A stretch of 64,000 nucleotides of DNA from Novosphingobium sp. BW1 (GCF_008107685.1 NZ_VIRF01000063.1:204738-268737), one strand, 5' to 3'; positions 1 through 9,216 are shown, counted from the stretch's first letter. The notes: generated by a model not told the origin, from the sequence alone. Numbers and translations: made by a program.

Positions 1-51
1 GGCCGCAGGGACGCGCAGGTCCGGGGCCTTGTGGAAATTACATCTGCCGTC

Positions 52-624
52 TTATCGATTCTGTCCGGGCACCCACAATACGTCGCGTGCGCCGTTCTCG
101 TTCAGTGCGCGGGCGAGCACGAAGAGGTAGTCGGACAGGCGGTTGAGATAGGCAAGTGCGGCCGGATTGACAGGCTCGTCCCCCGCCAGCGCCGTCGCGC
201 AGCGCTCGGCGCTGCGGCAGCTCGCGCGCGCGATGTGAACGCGTGCGGCTCCTTCGCTGCCGCCGGGCAGAATGAAGCTGGTGAGCGGCTGAAGATCGGC
301 GTTGACGGCGTCGATGGCACCTTCCAGCCAGTCGACCTGGGCAGTGACCATGCGCAAGGTCATCTCGTCCGGGGTGAAGTCCTCGCCCGGGGTCGCGAGG
401 TCCGCACCAAGGTCGAACAGGTCGTTCTGGATGCGCACGAGGTTGGCCCGATGCGTGTCCTCAGGACCAAGGGCGCAGACCGCCAGGCCGATCGCGCTGT
501 TGACCTCGTCGATGCTGCCGATGGCCTCCATTCGGCGCGCGTGCTTGGGCAGGCGCGATCCGTCGACAAGGCCAGTGGTGCCGTCATCGCCAGTGCGGGT
601 GTAGATCTTGTTGAGCTTGACCAT
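52..624 (-). CDS. ATP:cob(I)alamin adenosyltransferase, PduO/MMAB type
   Basis: The 190-residue protein transfers the adenosyl group of ATP to cob(I)alamin to make coenzyme B12 in the cytoplasm. It has the N-terminal ATP-binding signature TRTGDDGTTGL at residues 10-20, the central arginine-rich segment RASCRSAERCA, and the C-terminal YLNRLSDYLFVLAR helix of the PduO family. Its length is normal for the family. It is last in a same-strand run after gluQRS and the HIG1-type gene, so it is probably co-transcribed with them. EutT and CobA/BtuR types are excluded because they lack this N-terminal motif. Confidence 0.93.
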   Translation of the reverse strand: MVKLNKIYTRTGDDGTTGLVDGSRLPKHARRMEAIGSIDEVNSAIGLAVCALGPEDTHRANLVRIQNDLFDLGADLATPGEDFTPDEMTLRMVTAQVDWLEGAIDAVNADLQPLTSFILPGGSEGAARVHIARASCRSAERCATALAGDEPVNPAALAYLNRLSDYLFVLARALNENGARDVLWVPGQNR

Positions 625-735
625 GGTTCTCTCTCGCCGGGGTGTGGCCGTCCCTAGTCCGTCGGTCAGGCGATTGCACCACCCAAAGCACGGCCAACTG
701 CCTGTCGGATCGCGCAGGAAAGAGGTGGCGGGCGG

Positions 736-969
736 CTAGCGTGCGAAGGCCAGAAGCAGCGCGCAGACCAGGACCGCGGCGGCCTGGTACTTGATGCGGT
801 TGAACATCATGCGGTTCTGCATCTGCTGGCTTTTCGACGGGCCGGTCTCACTGGGATCGCGGTTGAGGTCCTCCTTGGTGCCGTTGAGGAAGGCGATGAT
901 CCCGCGCACCAGACTGATCACGACCGCGATCATCAGGGCGACAATTACGATGACGAGTAGAGTGTACAT
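736..969 (-). CDS. HIG1-domain-type small inner-membrane protein
   Basis: This 77-residue protein has two hydrophobic helices (about residues 3-28 and 58-76) joined by a charged loop with the QNRMMFNRIKYQAAAVL segment typical of alphaproteobacterial HIG1/twin-transmembrane proteins. Its exact role is unknown; eukaryotic HIG1 proteins associate with respiratory supercomplexes, and that role is only an inference here. The start codon lies 5 bp past the gluQRS stop position, so the two genes are tightly linked. Confidence 0.75.
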   Translation of the reverse strand: MYTLLVIVIVALMIAVVISLVRGIIAFLNGTKEDLNRDPSETGPSKSQQMQNRMMFNRIKYQAAAVLVCALLLAFAR

Positions 970-973
970 GGCC

Positions 974-1810
974 TCAGGCTACGCCTTCGCCCAGCGAAAG
1001 GCCAGCGGGGAAGGCATGGGCGCGCAAGGCCGCAGCGAGCGCGGGGCCATCTTCGCCAGCGCGGCGCCGGTCGGCCAGCGAGGGCGAGCCGCGCCGCTTG
1101 GCAAGCTTGCGCCCATCCGCTTCGACCAACAGGGGGTGGTGGTGCCAGGTGGGCACGGGCAGGTCGAGCAGGGCCTGGAGCAGGCGGTGGATGTGGGTGG
1201 CGCCGAACAGGTCCATGCCCCGGGTGACGAGGGTGACGCCGTCTGAGGCATCGTCAAGCGTGGCGGCGAGGTGATAGCTGCCGGGAAGGTCCTTTCGCAG
1301 CAGCACGACATCGCCGTAGGGCGCCGGATCGGTTCGCTGCATACCGGCCCGCTCGTCTTTCCAGGTGAGAGGCCCGGCGTGTGAGGTTGCCGCCTCCATG
1401 TCGATCCGCCAGGCTGCGCCTTCGGAATCGACTGCACGGCGCTTGCAGGTGCCGGGGTAGACTGGCCCATCGGGGCCCATTCGGGTGGCGGCGGCCGCTA
1501 TTTCGGCGCGGGTGCAGCGGCAGGGATAGAGAAGCCCCATCGCCTTCAGCCGCTCACCCGCGGCCACGTGCGCGTGGACGTTGCGCGACTGGATGCGTAC
1601 CCGTCTGTCCCAGGCAAGCCCCAGCCAGGTCAGGTCCTCCAGCGCCTCCTCGGCGAGTTCCTGGCGGCTGCGCGCTCCGTCGATGTCCTCGATGCGCAGG
1701 AGGAATTCGCCGCCGCGCGAACGGGCAAGATCGTGCGCGGTTAGAGCTGCATAGGCATGGCCCAGGTGAAGCGAGCCGTTGGGGCTGGGCGCAAAGCGTG
1801 TACGGATCAT
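974..1810 (-). CDS. gluQ: glutamyl-Q tRNA(Asp) synthetase GluQRS
   Basis: This truncated glutamyl-tRNA synthetase paralogue activates glutamate and attaches it to queuosine-34 of tRNA(Asp). The protein begins MIRTRFAPSPNG, contains the class I HLGH signature, a zinc-binding C-x-C...C arrangement (CRCTRAEI and YPGTC) and a KMSKS-like KLAKRRGS, and lacks the anticodon-binding domain, as expected for about 278 residues. The frame is open upstream to 1942, but homology begins at the ATG at 1810; an ATG at 1834 is an alternative. It leads the three-gene minus-strand run ending with the adenosyltransferase. Confidence 0.92.
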   Translation of the reverse strand: MIRTRFAPSPNGSLHLGHAYAALTAHDLARSRGGEFLLRIEDIDGARSRQELAEEALEDLTWLGLAWDRRVRIQSRNVHAHVAAGERLKAMGLLYPCRCTRAEIAAAATRMGPDGPVYPGTCKRRAVDSEGAAWRIDMEAATSHAGPLTWKDERAGMQRTDPAPYGDVVLLRKDLPGSYHLAATLDDASDGVTLVTRGMDLFGATHIHRLLQALLDLPVPTWHHHPLLVEADGRKLAKRRGSPSLADRRRAGEDGPALAAALRAHAFPAGLSLGEGVA

Positions 1811-1974
1811 GAAAAAGGCTCGTGAAGTGGACATGATGGCCTGAACAGCGCGGAGGTGCTCGTCGCATTTCGGCAAGGCTGTACCATAGGGGACTTGACG
1901 CCGAGTCGCGCAAGTGCTGCAAAAGACTTTATGTGCTGCCATGAACTTGTCATCACGGCCTGCGACAGGAGGCC

Positions 1975-2583
1975 ATGCTCAGATCGGAGCTGATTGAGCG
2001 CGCGGCCCGTTTCCGCAGCGCGGAGGATGATCCCTCCCGAAGTCTTTCGGACTGCCCTGCGCTTGTTCTCAATGCGGATTACACGCCGCTCTCCTATTAT
2101 CCGCTCAGTATCTGGCCTTGGCAGACCGTGATCAAGGCGGTGGTGCTGGAGAAGGTGGACGTGGTCTCGTGCTACGACCGGGCGGTGCGCAGCCCCAGCT
2201 GGACGATGCAGATCCCCTCGGTGATCGCGCTCCACGATTACGTCAAACCGTCCGAGTTTCCCGCCTTCACGCGCTTCAACCTGTTCCTGCGCGACAAGTT
2301 TACCTGCCAGTACTGCGGATCGCCGCACAACCTGACCTTCGACCACGTGGTCCCGCGGAGGCTGGGCGGAAAGACGAGCTGGGAGAACATTCTCACCGCG
2401 TGCTCGCCCTGCAATCTCAGGAAGGGCGGACGCACGCCCAAGCAGGCGAACATGCCGCCCATGGTCGCGCCCATCAAGCCGACCAGCTGGCAGCTGCAGG
2501 ACCGGGGCAAGGCCTTTCCGCCCAACTACCTGCACGAAACCTGGCGCGACTGGCTCTACTGGGACATCGAGTTGGAGCCCTAG
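1975..2583 (+). CDS. HNH endonuclease family protein
   Basis: The 202-residue protein has a C-terminal HNH nuclease module. A zinc-knuckle pair, CQYC (about residues 110-113) and CSPC (about 144-147), brackets the DHVVPRRLGG catalytic His region and the ENILTAC segment. The N-terminal half (PALVLNADYTPLSYYPLS) is the conserved domain of a family common in Alphaproteobacteria whose target is unknown. It is divergent from gluQRS with only a short shared upstream region. It is a stand-alone gene, not obviously part of a restriction system or prophage. Confidence 0.88.
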   Translation: MLRSELIERAARFRSAEDDPSRSLSDCPALVLNADYTPLSYYPLSIWPWQTVIKAVVLEKVDVVSCYDRAVRSPSWTMQIPSVIALHDYVKPSEFPAFTRFNLFLRDKFTCQYCGSPHNLTFDHVVPRRLGGKTSWENILTACSPCNLRKGGRTPKQANMPPMVAPIKPTSWQLQDRGKAFPPNYLHETWRDWLYWDIELEP

Positions 2584-2593
2584 GTACAGGTTC

Positions 2594-3874
2594 CTAGTGC
2601 ATTGTTGGCGCGTCGGGCGCGGCATCGCCATCGTCTCTCTCTTCCCCTGCGACCGCCGTCGTCACTGCGACGTCCATCGTCACGTTGCCCAGCGTGCGCA
2701 TGATGTCGGGAAGCATCTCTACGGCCACAAGGATGCCGAGCGGCCAGAGCGGCGCGCCCATCGCGGCGGCAATCGGCCCGGTAGAGGCGATGAAGCTGAC
2801 CGTGCCGGGGAGTGAAACCGTGCCGAAGGTGGTGACGAAGGCGACGAGCACGCCCGCCGCGATGGCGCTGGCCGAAAGCTCGTGTCCGGCGAGCTGCGCG
2901 GCGTAGACGGCGACGCCCACGTTCATCGCCGGACCGGTCGCGCGAAACAGGGTGACGGCGAGGGGGAGGGCAAATTCGGCCGCCGTGGCAGGGACCCGCA
3001 GCGCCCGTGCGGCGGCCAGCATTGCGGGCAGGCTGGCGAGCGAGGATTGGGTGGAGACCGCAACCACCTGTGCAGGCAGAACCGCGCGGGCAAAGGTGCC
3101 AAGGTGGCACCGCCCGACCAGCACCGCCAGCGGATAGGCGGTGAGCAGGAACACCGCGCCCAGCGCCGCGACCAGCAGGATGTAGTGGCCCAGCGTCCCG
3201 ATGGCCGCCGCGCCAGTGCGCGCGGCAAGCGACAGGCCAAGGGCAAAGACGCCCAGCGGCGCGAACTTGAGTACCCACCCGATGACCACGATCATCGCGC
3301 CCGCCAGCCCCTCGAAAAGGAGGGCAAGCTGTCGGCGCGGTTCCTCGGCAAGGCGGGTGGAGGCCAGCGCAAATAGGGCAATGAAGACGATTACCGGCAG
3401 CATCGCGTCCTCGGCGGCTGCGCCCAGCACGTTGGAAGGGACGAGCGAGCCGAGGAAATCGCCGAGGCCGGGCAGGTCGGATTCGGGCGCCTCGCCGTGG
3501 CCTGCAAGATCGAGCGCGGGGGCGGGAAACAGGCGCAGGAGAAGCGGCATCAGGAGGCCGCCGAGGCAGGCGCTTGCGGCCAGCACACCCACGATAAGGC
3601 CGAGCGTGCGGCGGGCCAAGGCGCCCGCCTTCGCGGCCGCGGCGGTCTCGACGATGCCGGTGAACAGGAGCCCGGCGACCAGCGGCAGGATCGTCATCTT
3701 GAGCGCGCGCAGCCACAGGTCGCCCAGCGGTTCTGCCAGAATCAGGATATCGCGCAGCGGTGCCGAACCCTTGAACAGGGCGCCCACGGCCAGCCCGGCC
3801 AGAAGGCCGCCCAGCGTGAGGAGACCCGGAACGCGAATTTCGGGCATGCGGCTGGCGCTGGAAGGCTCGGTCAT
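2594..3874 (-). CDS. dicarboxylate/amino acid:cation symporter (DAACS family)
   Basis: The 426-residue multi-helix membrane protein matches the sodium:dicarboxylate symporter family: about eight hydrophobic helices, the re-entrant serine-rich hairpin STQSSLASLPAML, and a helical repeat before the C-terminus. The substrate is presumably a C4-dicarboxylate or an acidic/neutral amino acid. The ion/substrate motif usually written NMDGT is changed here to TGPAMNVG, so substrate or ion coupling may differ. The ATG at 3874 (MTEPSSASRMPEIRVPG) is preferred over the open extension to 3973. The gene is convergent with the HNH gene. Confidence 0.88.
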   Translation of the reverse strand: MTEPSSASRMPEIRVPGLLTLGGLLAGLAVGALFKGSAPLRDILILAEPLGDLWLRALKMTILPLVAGLLFTGIVETAAAAKAGALARRTLGLIVGVLAASACLGGLLMPLLLRLFPAPALDLAGHGEAPESDLPGLGDFLGSLVPSNVLGAAAEDAMLPVIVFIALFALASTRLAEEPRRQLALLFEGLAGAMIVVIGWVLKFAPLGVFALGLSLAARTGAAAIGTLGHYILLVAALGAVFLLTAYPLAVLVGRCHLGTFARAVLPAQVVAVSTQSSLASLPAMLAAARALRVPATAAEFALPLAVTLFRATGPAMNVGVAVYAAQLAGHELSASAIAAGVLVAFVTTFGTVSLPGTVSFIASTGPIAAAMGAPLWPLGILVAVEMLPDIMRTLGNVTMDVAVTTAVAGEERDDGDAAPDAPTMH

Positions 3875-4005
3875 CAAGGTCCCTGGTCGTGTCTGGAAGG
3901 GGTAGGAAAAGGCGCATCCGGGTGAAAGGACGGGCGAGGGGGGTGACATTACCAGCCCGGCGCGGCATGGCAATTTACAAGACGCACGGCAGGTGACGGA
4001 CAGGC

Positions 4006-5346
4006 ATGAGCAAGCAATTCTTCGGAACCGACGGCATTCGCGGCCGCACCAACCAGGGCGCGATGACCGCTGCGACGGCCGCCAAGGTCGGGCAGGCGGC
4101 GGGCAAGCTGTTCCAGCGCGGCACCCACCGCCACCGCGTGGTGATCGGAAAGGACACGCGCTTGTCGGGCTACATGCTCGAGAACGCGATGACCGCCGGT
4201 TTCACCAGCGTGGGCATGGACGTGATCCTTCTTGGCCCGATGCCTACGCCTGCGGTCGCATTGCTGACCCGCGAGCTGCGCGCCGATGTCGGCGTGATGA
4301 TTTCGGCCAGCCACAATCCCTACGAGGACAACGGCATCAAGCTTTTCGGCCCTGACGGTTTCAAGCTCTCGGACGCCGACGAACTGGCGATCGAGAAGAT
4401 GCTGGGCGAGGACCTGGGGCTTGCCGAAGCCGAAGATATCGGACGAGCCCGGCGTATCGACGACGCGCGCGGCCGCTACATCCACGCGGTCAAGGCCTCG
4501 CTGCCGAGCACGGTGCGGCTCGATGGTCTCAAGATCGCGGTCGATTGCGCCAATGGCGCGGCCTACCAGGTCGCCCCTTCCGCGTTTTGGGAACTGGGCG
4601 CCGAGGTGGTGACGGTGGGCGTGACGCCCAACGGCAAGAACATCAACAAGGCCTGCGGCTCGACCCATCCTGATCTGCTGCAGGAGACGGTTGTCTCGGG
4701 TGGCTGCGATATCGGCATCGCGCTCGATGGCGATGCGGACCGGCTGATCGTTGTCGACGAAAACGGCAAGGTGGTCGACGGTGACCAGATCATGGCGCTG
4801 CTCGGCACGCAGATGGCCGCACGCGGCAAACTGCGGGGCGGGGGCGTGGTCGCCACCGTCATGTCGAACCTGGGGCTGGAGCGTTACCTGCAGGGGCTTG
4901 AACTGACGCTGGAGCGCACCAAGGTCGGTGACCGGCACGTGCTCGAACGCATGAAGTCGGGCGGCTTCAATGTGGGCGGTGAACAGTCGGGTCACATGAT
5001 CCTGCTCGACCATGCGACGACCGGCGATGGCACCGTGGCGGCCCTCCAGGTGCTGGCCGCGCTCGTTCAGTCGGGCAAGAAGGCGAGCGAGGTTCTGCAC
5101 CTCTTCGATCCGGTTCCCCAGCTCTTGCGCAACGTGCGCTTTGCAGGGGGCCAGCCGCTGGAGGACGCGCGCGTGCAGGCCGTCATCGCCGAGGCCGAGA
5201 GCACGCTGCGCGGCGAGGGCCGCCTCGTCATCCGCCCCTCGGGTACCGAACCGGTGATCCGGGTCATGGCCGAAGGCGATGATGCCGCCAAGGTCGAGGC
5301 GGTAGTCGCCGCGATCTGCACCGCCATTGAAGAGGTAGCCGGCTGA
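4006..5346 (+). CDS. glmM: phosphoglucosamine mutase
   Basis: GlmM interconverts glucosamine-6-phosphate and glucosamine-1-phosphate on the way to UDP-GlcNAc, feeding peptidoglycan and lipopolysaccharide. The 446-residue protein has the N-terminal FGTDGIRG, the phosphoserine loop ISASHNP (catalytic Ser102), the magnesium loop DGDADR near residue 240 and the C-terminal phosphate-binding RPSGTEP. The length is standard. Its stop codon overlaps the start of the next gene (TGATG), indicating translational coupling with the DUF1272 gene and co-transcription with thiD. Confidence 0.98.
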   Translation: MSKQFFGTDGIRGRTNQGAMTAATAAKVGQAAGKLFQRGTHRHRVVIGKDTRLSGYMLENAMTAGFTSVGMDVILLGPMPTPAVALLTRELRADVGVMISASHNPYEDNGIKLFGPDGFKLSDADELAIEKMLGEDLGLAEAEDIGRARRIDDARGRYIHAVKASLPSTVRLDGLKIAVDCANGAAYQVAPSAFWELGAEVVTVGVTPNGKNINKACGSTHPDLLQETVVSGGCDIGIALDGDADRLIVVDENGKVVDGDQIMALLGTQMAARGKLRGGGVVATVMSNLGLERYLQGLELTLERTKVGDRHVLERMKSGGFNVGGEQSGHMILLDHATTGDGTVAALQVLAALVQSGKKASEVLHLFDPVPQLLRNVRFAGGQPLEDARVQAVIAEAESTLRGEGRLVIRPSGTEPVIRVMAEGDDAAKVEAVVAAICTAIEEVAG

Positions 5347-5576
5347 TGGCCCTGGAAATGCGCCCCGATTGCGCGCGCTGCGGCGCCGATCTTCCCGCCG
5401 AGGCGCCCGGCGCCTTCATCTGCTCGTTCGAGTGCACCTACTGTGCGGAATGCGCCGAGAATCTCGACGACCTGTGCCCCGAATGCGGGGGCGAGCTGAC
5501 CGACCGCCCGACCCGAGCCAAGAAGCACCAGGACGCCGCGCCCCCGTCCAAGGTGCGCCGCTACAAGGCCAAGTGA
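5346..5576 (+). CDS. DUF1272 zinc-ribbon-like small protein
   Basis: This 76-residue, cysteine-rich protein has pairs CARC, CTYC/CAEC and CPEC that could form a double zinc ribbon, the hallmark of DUF1272. The function is unknown. It starts within the glmM stop codon and ends 13 bp before thiD, so it belongs to a three-gene operon. The basic C-terminal tail (KVRRYKAK) may contact nucleic acid, but that is speculation. Confidence 0.9.
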   Translation: MALEMRPDCARCGADLPAEAPGAFICSFECTYCAECAENLDDLCPECGGELTDRPTRAKKHQDAAPPSKVRRYKAK

Positions 5577-5589
5577 CGAACCTCAGGCC

Positions 5590-6339
5590 ATGACCACACC
5601 TCCTCGTATTCTTTCCATCGCCGGTTCGGATTCTTCGGGTGGCGCAGGGATCCAGGCCGACATCAAGACGATCACGATGCTGGGCGGCTACGCCATGACC
5701 GCGATCACCGCGATCACGGCGCAGAACACCTGCGGGGTGACCGACGTGGTCGCGCTTTCGCCCGAGGTGGTGGGCGCGCAGATCGATGCCTGCGTCAGCG
5801 ACATTGGGGTCGATGCGGTCAAGATCGGGATGCTGGGCTCGGCTGAGATTGCGCACGTGGTCGCGGCGCGGCTGGAGGAGCTGGGCGTGCCGGTGGTGTT
5901 TGATCCGGTCATGGTCGCGACATCGGGATCGGTGCTGGCTGACTCGGCGACGATCGCGGCTTTCTCCCGGCTTATGGCCTGCGCCGCTCTGACGACGCCC
6001 AACGTGCCCGAGCTTGAGGCCCTGGGCGGCGATGCGGCGTTGGTGGCCTTGGGCGTGTCCTACCTTGCCAAAGGCGGCGATGCCGAAGGCGACGTGGTCG
6101 AGGACCGATTGATGGTGCCGGGCAAGGACCCGGTTATCTGGCGCGCACCGCGCATCGTCACGCGCCACACCCACGGCACCGGCTGCACGCTCTCGAGCGC
6201 GATTGCGATGGGCCTTGGGCATGGAATGTCGCTGCCCGAAGCGGTTGAAGGCGCGCGTGAATTCGTGCGCCGTGCCCTCGGTGCGGCCCCTGGGCTGGGC
6301 GCCGGGCATGGCCCGATGGGCCATCACGCAGTCCGATAG
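5590..6339 (+). CDS. thiD: hydroxymethylpyrimidine/phosphomethylpyrimidine kinase
   Basis: ThiD phosphorylates HMP and HMP-phosphate in thiamine synthesis. The 249-residue ribokinase-fold protein has the N-terminal SIAGSDSSGGAGIQADIKT substrate loop, the KIGMLGS segment, and the C-terminal THGTGCTLSSAIA anion-hole/catalytic aspartate-type motif. No TPP riboswitch is evident; it is instead downstream of glmM and DUF1272. Its 3' end faces the LOG-family gene across an inverted repeat and a REP-like hairpin. Confidence 0.96.
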   Translation: MTTPPRILSIAGSDSSGGAGIQADIKTITMLGGYAMTAITAITAQNTCGVTDVVALSPEVVGAQIDACVSDIGVDAVKIGMLGSAEIAHVVAARLEELGVPVVFDPVMVATSGSVLADSATIAAFSRLMACAALTTPNVPELEALGGDAALVALGVSYLAKGGDAEGDVVEDRLMVPGKDPVIWRAPRIVTRHTHGTGCTLSSAIAMGLGHGMSLPEAVEGAREFVRRALGAAPGLGAGHGPMGHHAVR

Positions 6340-6366
6340 GTTCCGGAAGAAGAAATTGATACAGCG

Positions 6367-6400
6367 GACATCGCCCCTTGCCCCCGGAACGGGCGATGTC
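6367..6400. terminator. 10-bp inverted repeat after thiD (possible terminator)
   Basis: GACATCGCCC at 6367-6376 is repeated inverted as GGGCGATGTC at 6391-6400 with a 14-nt loop. It lies 28 bp after the thiD stop. There is no strong T tract, so Rho-independent termination is possible but not certain. It shares the CATCGCCC core with the REP-like hairpins and forms the left half of a paired arrangement with the hairpin at 6454. Confidence 0.5.
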
Positions 6401-6453
6401 ACGTTTCCCAGCCAGGATGGCACGCTCAAGGTGGGGTCGACGGTTCGGGAAGC

Positions 6454-6473
6454 CCGAGGGCGATGGCCCTCGG
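6454..6473. repeat. REP-like hairpin R1 (GATG tetraloop)
   Basis: CCGAGGGC-GATG-GCCCTCGG is a perfect 8-bp stem with tetraloop GATG, preceded by GGTTCGGGAAGC as in other copies. It lies between the convergent 3' ends of thiD and the LOG-family gene. Confidence 0.85.
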
Positions 6474-6488
6474 ATTTATCTTCCGGTC

Positions 6489-7361
6489 TCAGCCGCAGTC
6501 GAGATCGTAGAAGGCACGGATCGCCTTCCATCCGTCCTCGGCGGTTTCACACCAGGTGAACAGGTCAAGGTCCCTGCGGGCGATCACGCCTTCCTCGGCC
6601 AGCGCCTCGAAATTAATGACCTTTTCCCAGAACTCGCGTCCGTAGAGGAGCACAGGGATCGGCTTCATTTTGCCGGTCTGGATGAGGGTGATCATCTCCA
6701 GCATCTCATCGAGGGTGCCAAAGCCACCGGGGAACACGGCCACCGCGCGGGCTCGCAGCAGGAAGTGCATCTTGCGCAGCGCGAAGTAGTGGAACTGGAA
6801 CGAGAGGCGTGGGGTAACGTAGGGGTTGGGAGCCTGTTCGTGCGGCAGAACGATGTTGAGCCCCAGCGATTCCGCGCCGACCTCGTGCGCGCCGCGGTTG
6901 GCCGCTTCCATGATCGAGGGGCCACCGCCCGAGCATACGACGAACTGGCGCATGCCCTTTTCCACCAGGCCGCACTGGCTGGCGATACGGGCGAGCTTGC
7001 GTGCCTCCTCGTAGTACTTCGCCTTGGCGACGAGCCGTTCGGCAACCTTCTTGTCCTCGTCGCTGGAGGCCATCGCAAGAACCTCGTCGCACTTTTCGGG
7101 CGAGGGAATGCGTGCCGAGCCGTACATGACCAGGGTGGAGCCGATGTTGGCCTCTTCCAGCAGCATCTCGGGCTTGAGCAGTTCAAGCTGGAAGCGCACC
7201 GGGCGAAGTTCGTCGCGCAGCAGGAAATCGGTGTCCTGGAAGGCCAGCTGGTAGGCCGGGTGCCGGGTCTGGAGGGTGCCGGTCTGTTCGCCGGCGAAAG
7301 TGGCTTCCTGTTCCGCCTTGTAGAAGCGGCGGTCGGTGAGTTTCTTTTCTTCTTCTGTCAT
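6489..7361 (-). CDS. LOG-family Rossmann-fold protein (lysine-decarboxylase-like)
   Basis: This roughly 290-residue protein belongs to the LOG/TIGR00730 group. It shows the nucleotide-binding segment VVCSGGGPSIMEAANRGA and the family signature PGGFGTLDEM in its C-terminal half. Family members release free bases from nucleoside monophosphates (cytokinin-type or nucleotide 5'-monophosphate nucleosidase activity), so an AMP nucleosidase-like role is likely. An N-terminal extension of about 90 residues precedes the core. The ATG at 7361, with AGG upstream, is preferred over the one at 7373; the frame is open to 7517. It is divergent from the LD-carboxypeptidase gene. Confidence 0.85.
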   Translation of the reverse strand: MTEEEKKLTDRRFYKAEQEATFAGEQTGTLQTRHPAYQLAFQDTDFLLRDELRPVRFQLELLKPEMLLEEANIGSTLVMYGSARIPSPEKCDEVLAMASSDEDKKVAERLVAKAKYYEEARKLARIASQCGLVEKGMRQFVVCSGGGPSIMEAANRGAHEVGAESLGLNIVLPHEQAPNPYVTPRLSFQFHYFALRKMHFLLRARAVAVFPGGFGTLDEMLEMITLIQTGKMKPIPVLLYGREFWEKVINFEALAEEGVIARRDLDLFTWCETAEDGWKAIRAFYDLDCG

Positions 7362-7444
7362 TTGCCTATCCATGGACCGGCAAGGCCGGTCCGTCGAGAG
7401 ATTTGCCGAGACGCCGCCGCGGGGCGTGGCTAGGGTGCCACACC

Positions 7445-8515
7445 ATGCAGTCGAGACGCCAATGCCTGAAAACCGTCGCGACCTCGGCCGGGGCGTTTGC
7501 CCTTTCGGGCTTCCCATTTGCCGCCGCCGCTCGCGCGCACGCCAAGGACAACGCGGACCGGCACGAAAGGCTCCGCGCCCCGCGCCTGGGACCCGGCGAC
7601 GGGCTGGGGCTGGTCGCGCCGGCGGGCTTCATCGGCGATCGGTTCGGGATCGAGGAAATCGCCGAGGCCGTGCGCGCGATGGGGCTGGAGCCAATCCTGG
7701 CGCCCAACCTGACCGCCCGGGCGGGCTATCTTGCCGGAGACGATGCGGCGCGCGCGGCCGCTTTTATGGAGACCTGGCAGGACCCCCGCGTAAAGGGCGT
7801 CATGGCCGTGCGGGGCGGCTGGGGGACCGCGCGCATGCTGCCCCAGCTGGATTTCGCCGCGCTGCGCCGCGCGCCTAAACTCTTCACCGGTTTCAGCGAC
7901 AACACTGCGCTCCACGCCGCGCTGGCTGCCCATGGCTGCGCGCCCAGCGTGCATGGTCCCAACGCCTCGGCCAGCTGGCCGCCTGACGTCTGGGAAAGCT
8001 GGCGCGCCCTGGCCTTCGAGGGCGCAACGCCCACGCTCTCAGTCGCAGGCTACACAGGACCCAGTCTTGGCGGGGGGCGCCGCACCCCGCGCGTCTTTGC
8101 GGGCGGACAGGCGCAGGGTCGCCTTCTAGGCGGCAATCTCAGCGTGCTCTCGGCGCTGGTCGGTACGCCTTATTTCCCCGACATGCGCGGCGCCGTCCTG
8201 TTTCTGGAGGACACCAACGAATCCGAGTACCGGATCGACCGCATGCTGACCCAGCTGGCCCTGGCCGGTGTTTTGAAGGTCCTGGCGGGCGTCGTTTTCG
8301 GACAGTGTACCAATTGCCGCAACCCGGGGCCTGGCTATTCCAATTTCACGATTTACCAGGTGCTCGACCAGCATTTCGGTGCGCTCGGCATTCCAGCCTT
8401 TCAGGGCCTCTCGATCGGCCACATCGCCGCGCAGGCAAGCGTGCCGGTGGGGTGCCATGTGCGCCTTGATGCCGATGCGGGCATGCTCCATGTCCTCGAA
8501 CCGGTTGTTACCTGA
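7445..8515 (+). CDS. LD-carboxypeptidase, peptidase family S66, Tat-type leader
   Basis: The 356-residue protein resembles L,D-carboxypeptidases (LdcA/MccF), which remove the terminal D-Ala from murein tetrapeptides during recycling. The nucleophile region is FTGFSDNTAL, with a glutamate in FLEDTNESEYRIDRML and a late histidine in SIGHIAA. The leader begins MQSRRQCLKTVATSAG, with a twin-arginine-like motif and a hydrophobic core ending near AAARA, so export to the periplasm is likely; that is unusual for the cytoplasmic LdcA role. The ATG at 7445 is chosen because it gives the clean signal peptide. Confidence 0.88.
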   Translation: MQSRRQCLKTVATSAGAFALSGFPFAAAARAHAKDNADRHERLRAPRLGPGDGLGLVAPAGFIGDRFGIEEIAEAVRAMGLEPILAPNLTARAGYLAGDDAARAAAFMETWQDPRVKGVMAVRGGWGTARMLPQLDFAALRRAPKLFTGFSDNTALHAALAAHGCAPSVHGPNASASWPPDVWESWRALAFEGATPTLSVAGYTGPSLGGGRRTPRVFAGGQAQGRLLGGNLSVLSALVGTPYFPDMRGAVLFLEDTNESEYRIDRMLTQLALAGVLKVLAGVVFGQCTNCRNPGPGYSNFTIYQVLDQHFGALGIPAFQGLSIGHIAAQASVPVGCHVRLDADAGMLHVLEPVVT

Positions 8516-8538
8516 GCAAGCGGCCCGCCGCGGGCAGG

Positions 8539-8919
8539 TCAGTCCCGCTCTCCAGACAGAGCGTAGCGCCGCACGAGATCCCCGTAGACATGGAGGTCGA
8601 GGGGCTCTGCGAACTCCAGCCCGGCGCAATGCGCGTTGGACCAGGCAACGAAGGCGAGGGCCGGGCGCTGGCCGGGCAGGGCGAGGCGCACCGCTTCGTC
8701 GGGTTCCAGCCCCTCCACACCCTCGATCCGCGCGCCATAGGGGGTGAGATCTTTCAGCATAACCGTGCTGCTGGAAATGGTGCGGCGAAAGCGCGCCAGC
8801 ATCTCGACATGTTCGCGCGGCGCCCGCCGCCCGAACGGCGAACCGGGTGCTTCGGGCGCTGCCTCGACAAGACTTTCGGTTCTATCTCGCGATGCCGCGG
8901 GGAACAGGGCACGGACCAT
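8539..8919 (-). CDS. PilZ-domain protein
   Basis: The roughly 126-residue single-domain protein has the arginine cluster RRAPREHVEMLARFRR followed by DLTPYGARI, which resembles the RxxxR...D/NxSxxG c-di-GMP-binding pattern of PilZ. The second motif has Thr-Pro in place of the usual Ser, so binding should be tested. The frame is open to an ATG at 8958; the one at 8919 is equally possible. It is convergent with the LD-carboxypeptidase gene. Confidence 0.78.
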   Translation of the reverse strand: MVRALFPAASRDRTESLVEAAPEAPGSPFGRRAPREHVEMLARFRRTISSSTVMLKDLTPYGARIEGVEGLEPDEAVRLALPGQRPALAFVAWSNAHCAGLEFAEPLDLHVYGDLVRRYALSGERD

Positions 8920-9043
8920 CCGACCTCCTTCCGGCCATTCGGTTAGCCAGCCAATCAAGCGGCCTGGAAGGGTAATCTAAGTCGGATACGGTTAGCGGAT
9001 CGCAAGCGGCAGCCTATGGACATGCGCGTGGTCTGTGGGCACG

Positions 9044-9078
9044 AAAAAAGGGGCGGCCTCGTGGGGAGGCCGCCCCTT
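9044..9078 (-). terminator. intrinsic terminator of the TonB-dependent receptor gene
   Basis: On the minus strand, AAGGGGCGGCCTC pairs with GAGGCCGCCCCTT around a short loop and is followed by a run of T residues (the A6 at 9044-9049 on the plus strand). This is a classical Rho-independent terminator about 140 bp past the receptor stop at 9217. Confidence 0.85.
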
Positions 9079-9216
9079 CTCGGGGCCCGGTCGATCCGGT
9101 GGGAGGATATGCCGCAGTCAGGGTTTCGGGCAACCGCGGCGGGGAACCGGACGACGGGCGCCGTCCTGTCCGACGGTCAACAAGGGACCAGACCGCCGGA
9201 CGTGACGTAGGGTGCC

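Noticed and set aside
5346..5589. A TPP riboswitch before thiD
   Set aside because: The gene follows DUF1272 with only 13 bp between them, leaving no room for a riboswitch.
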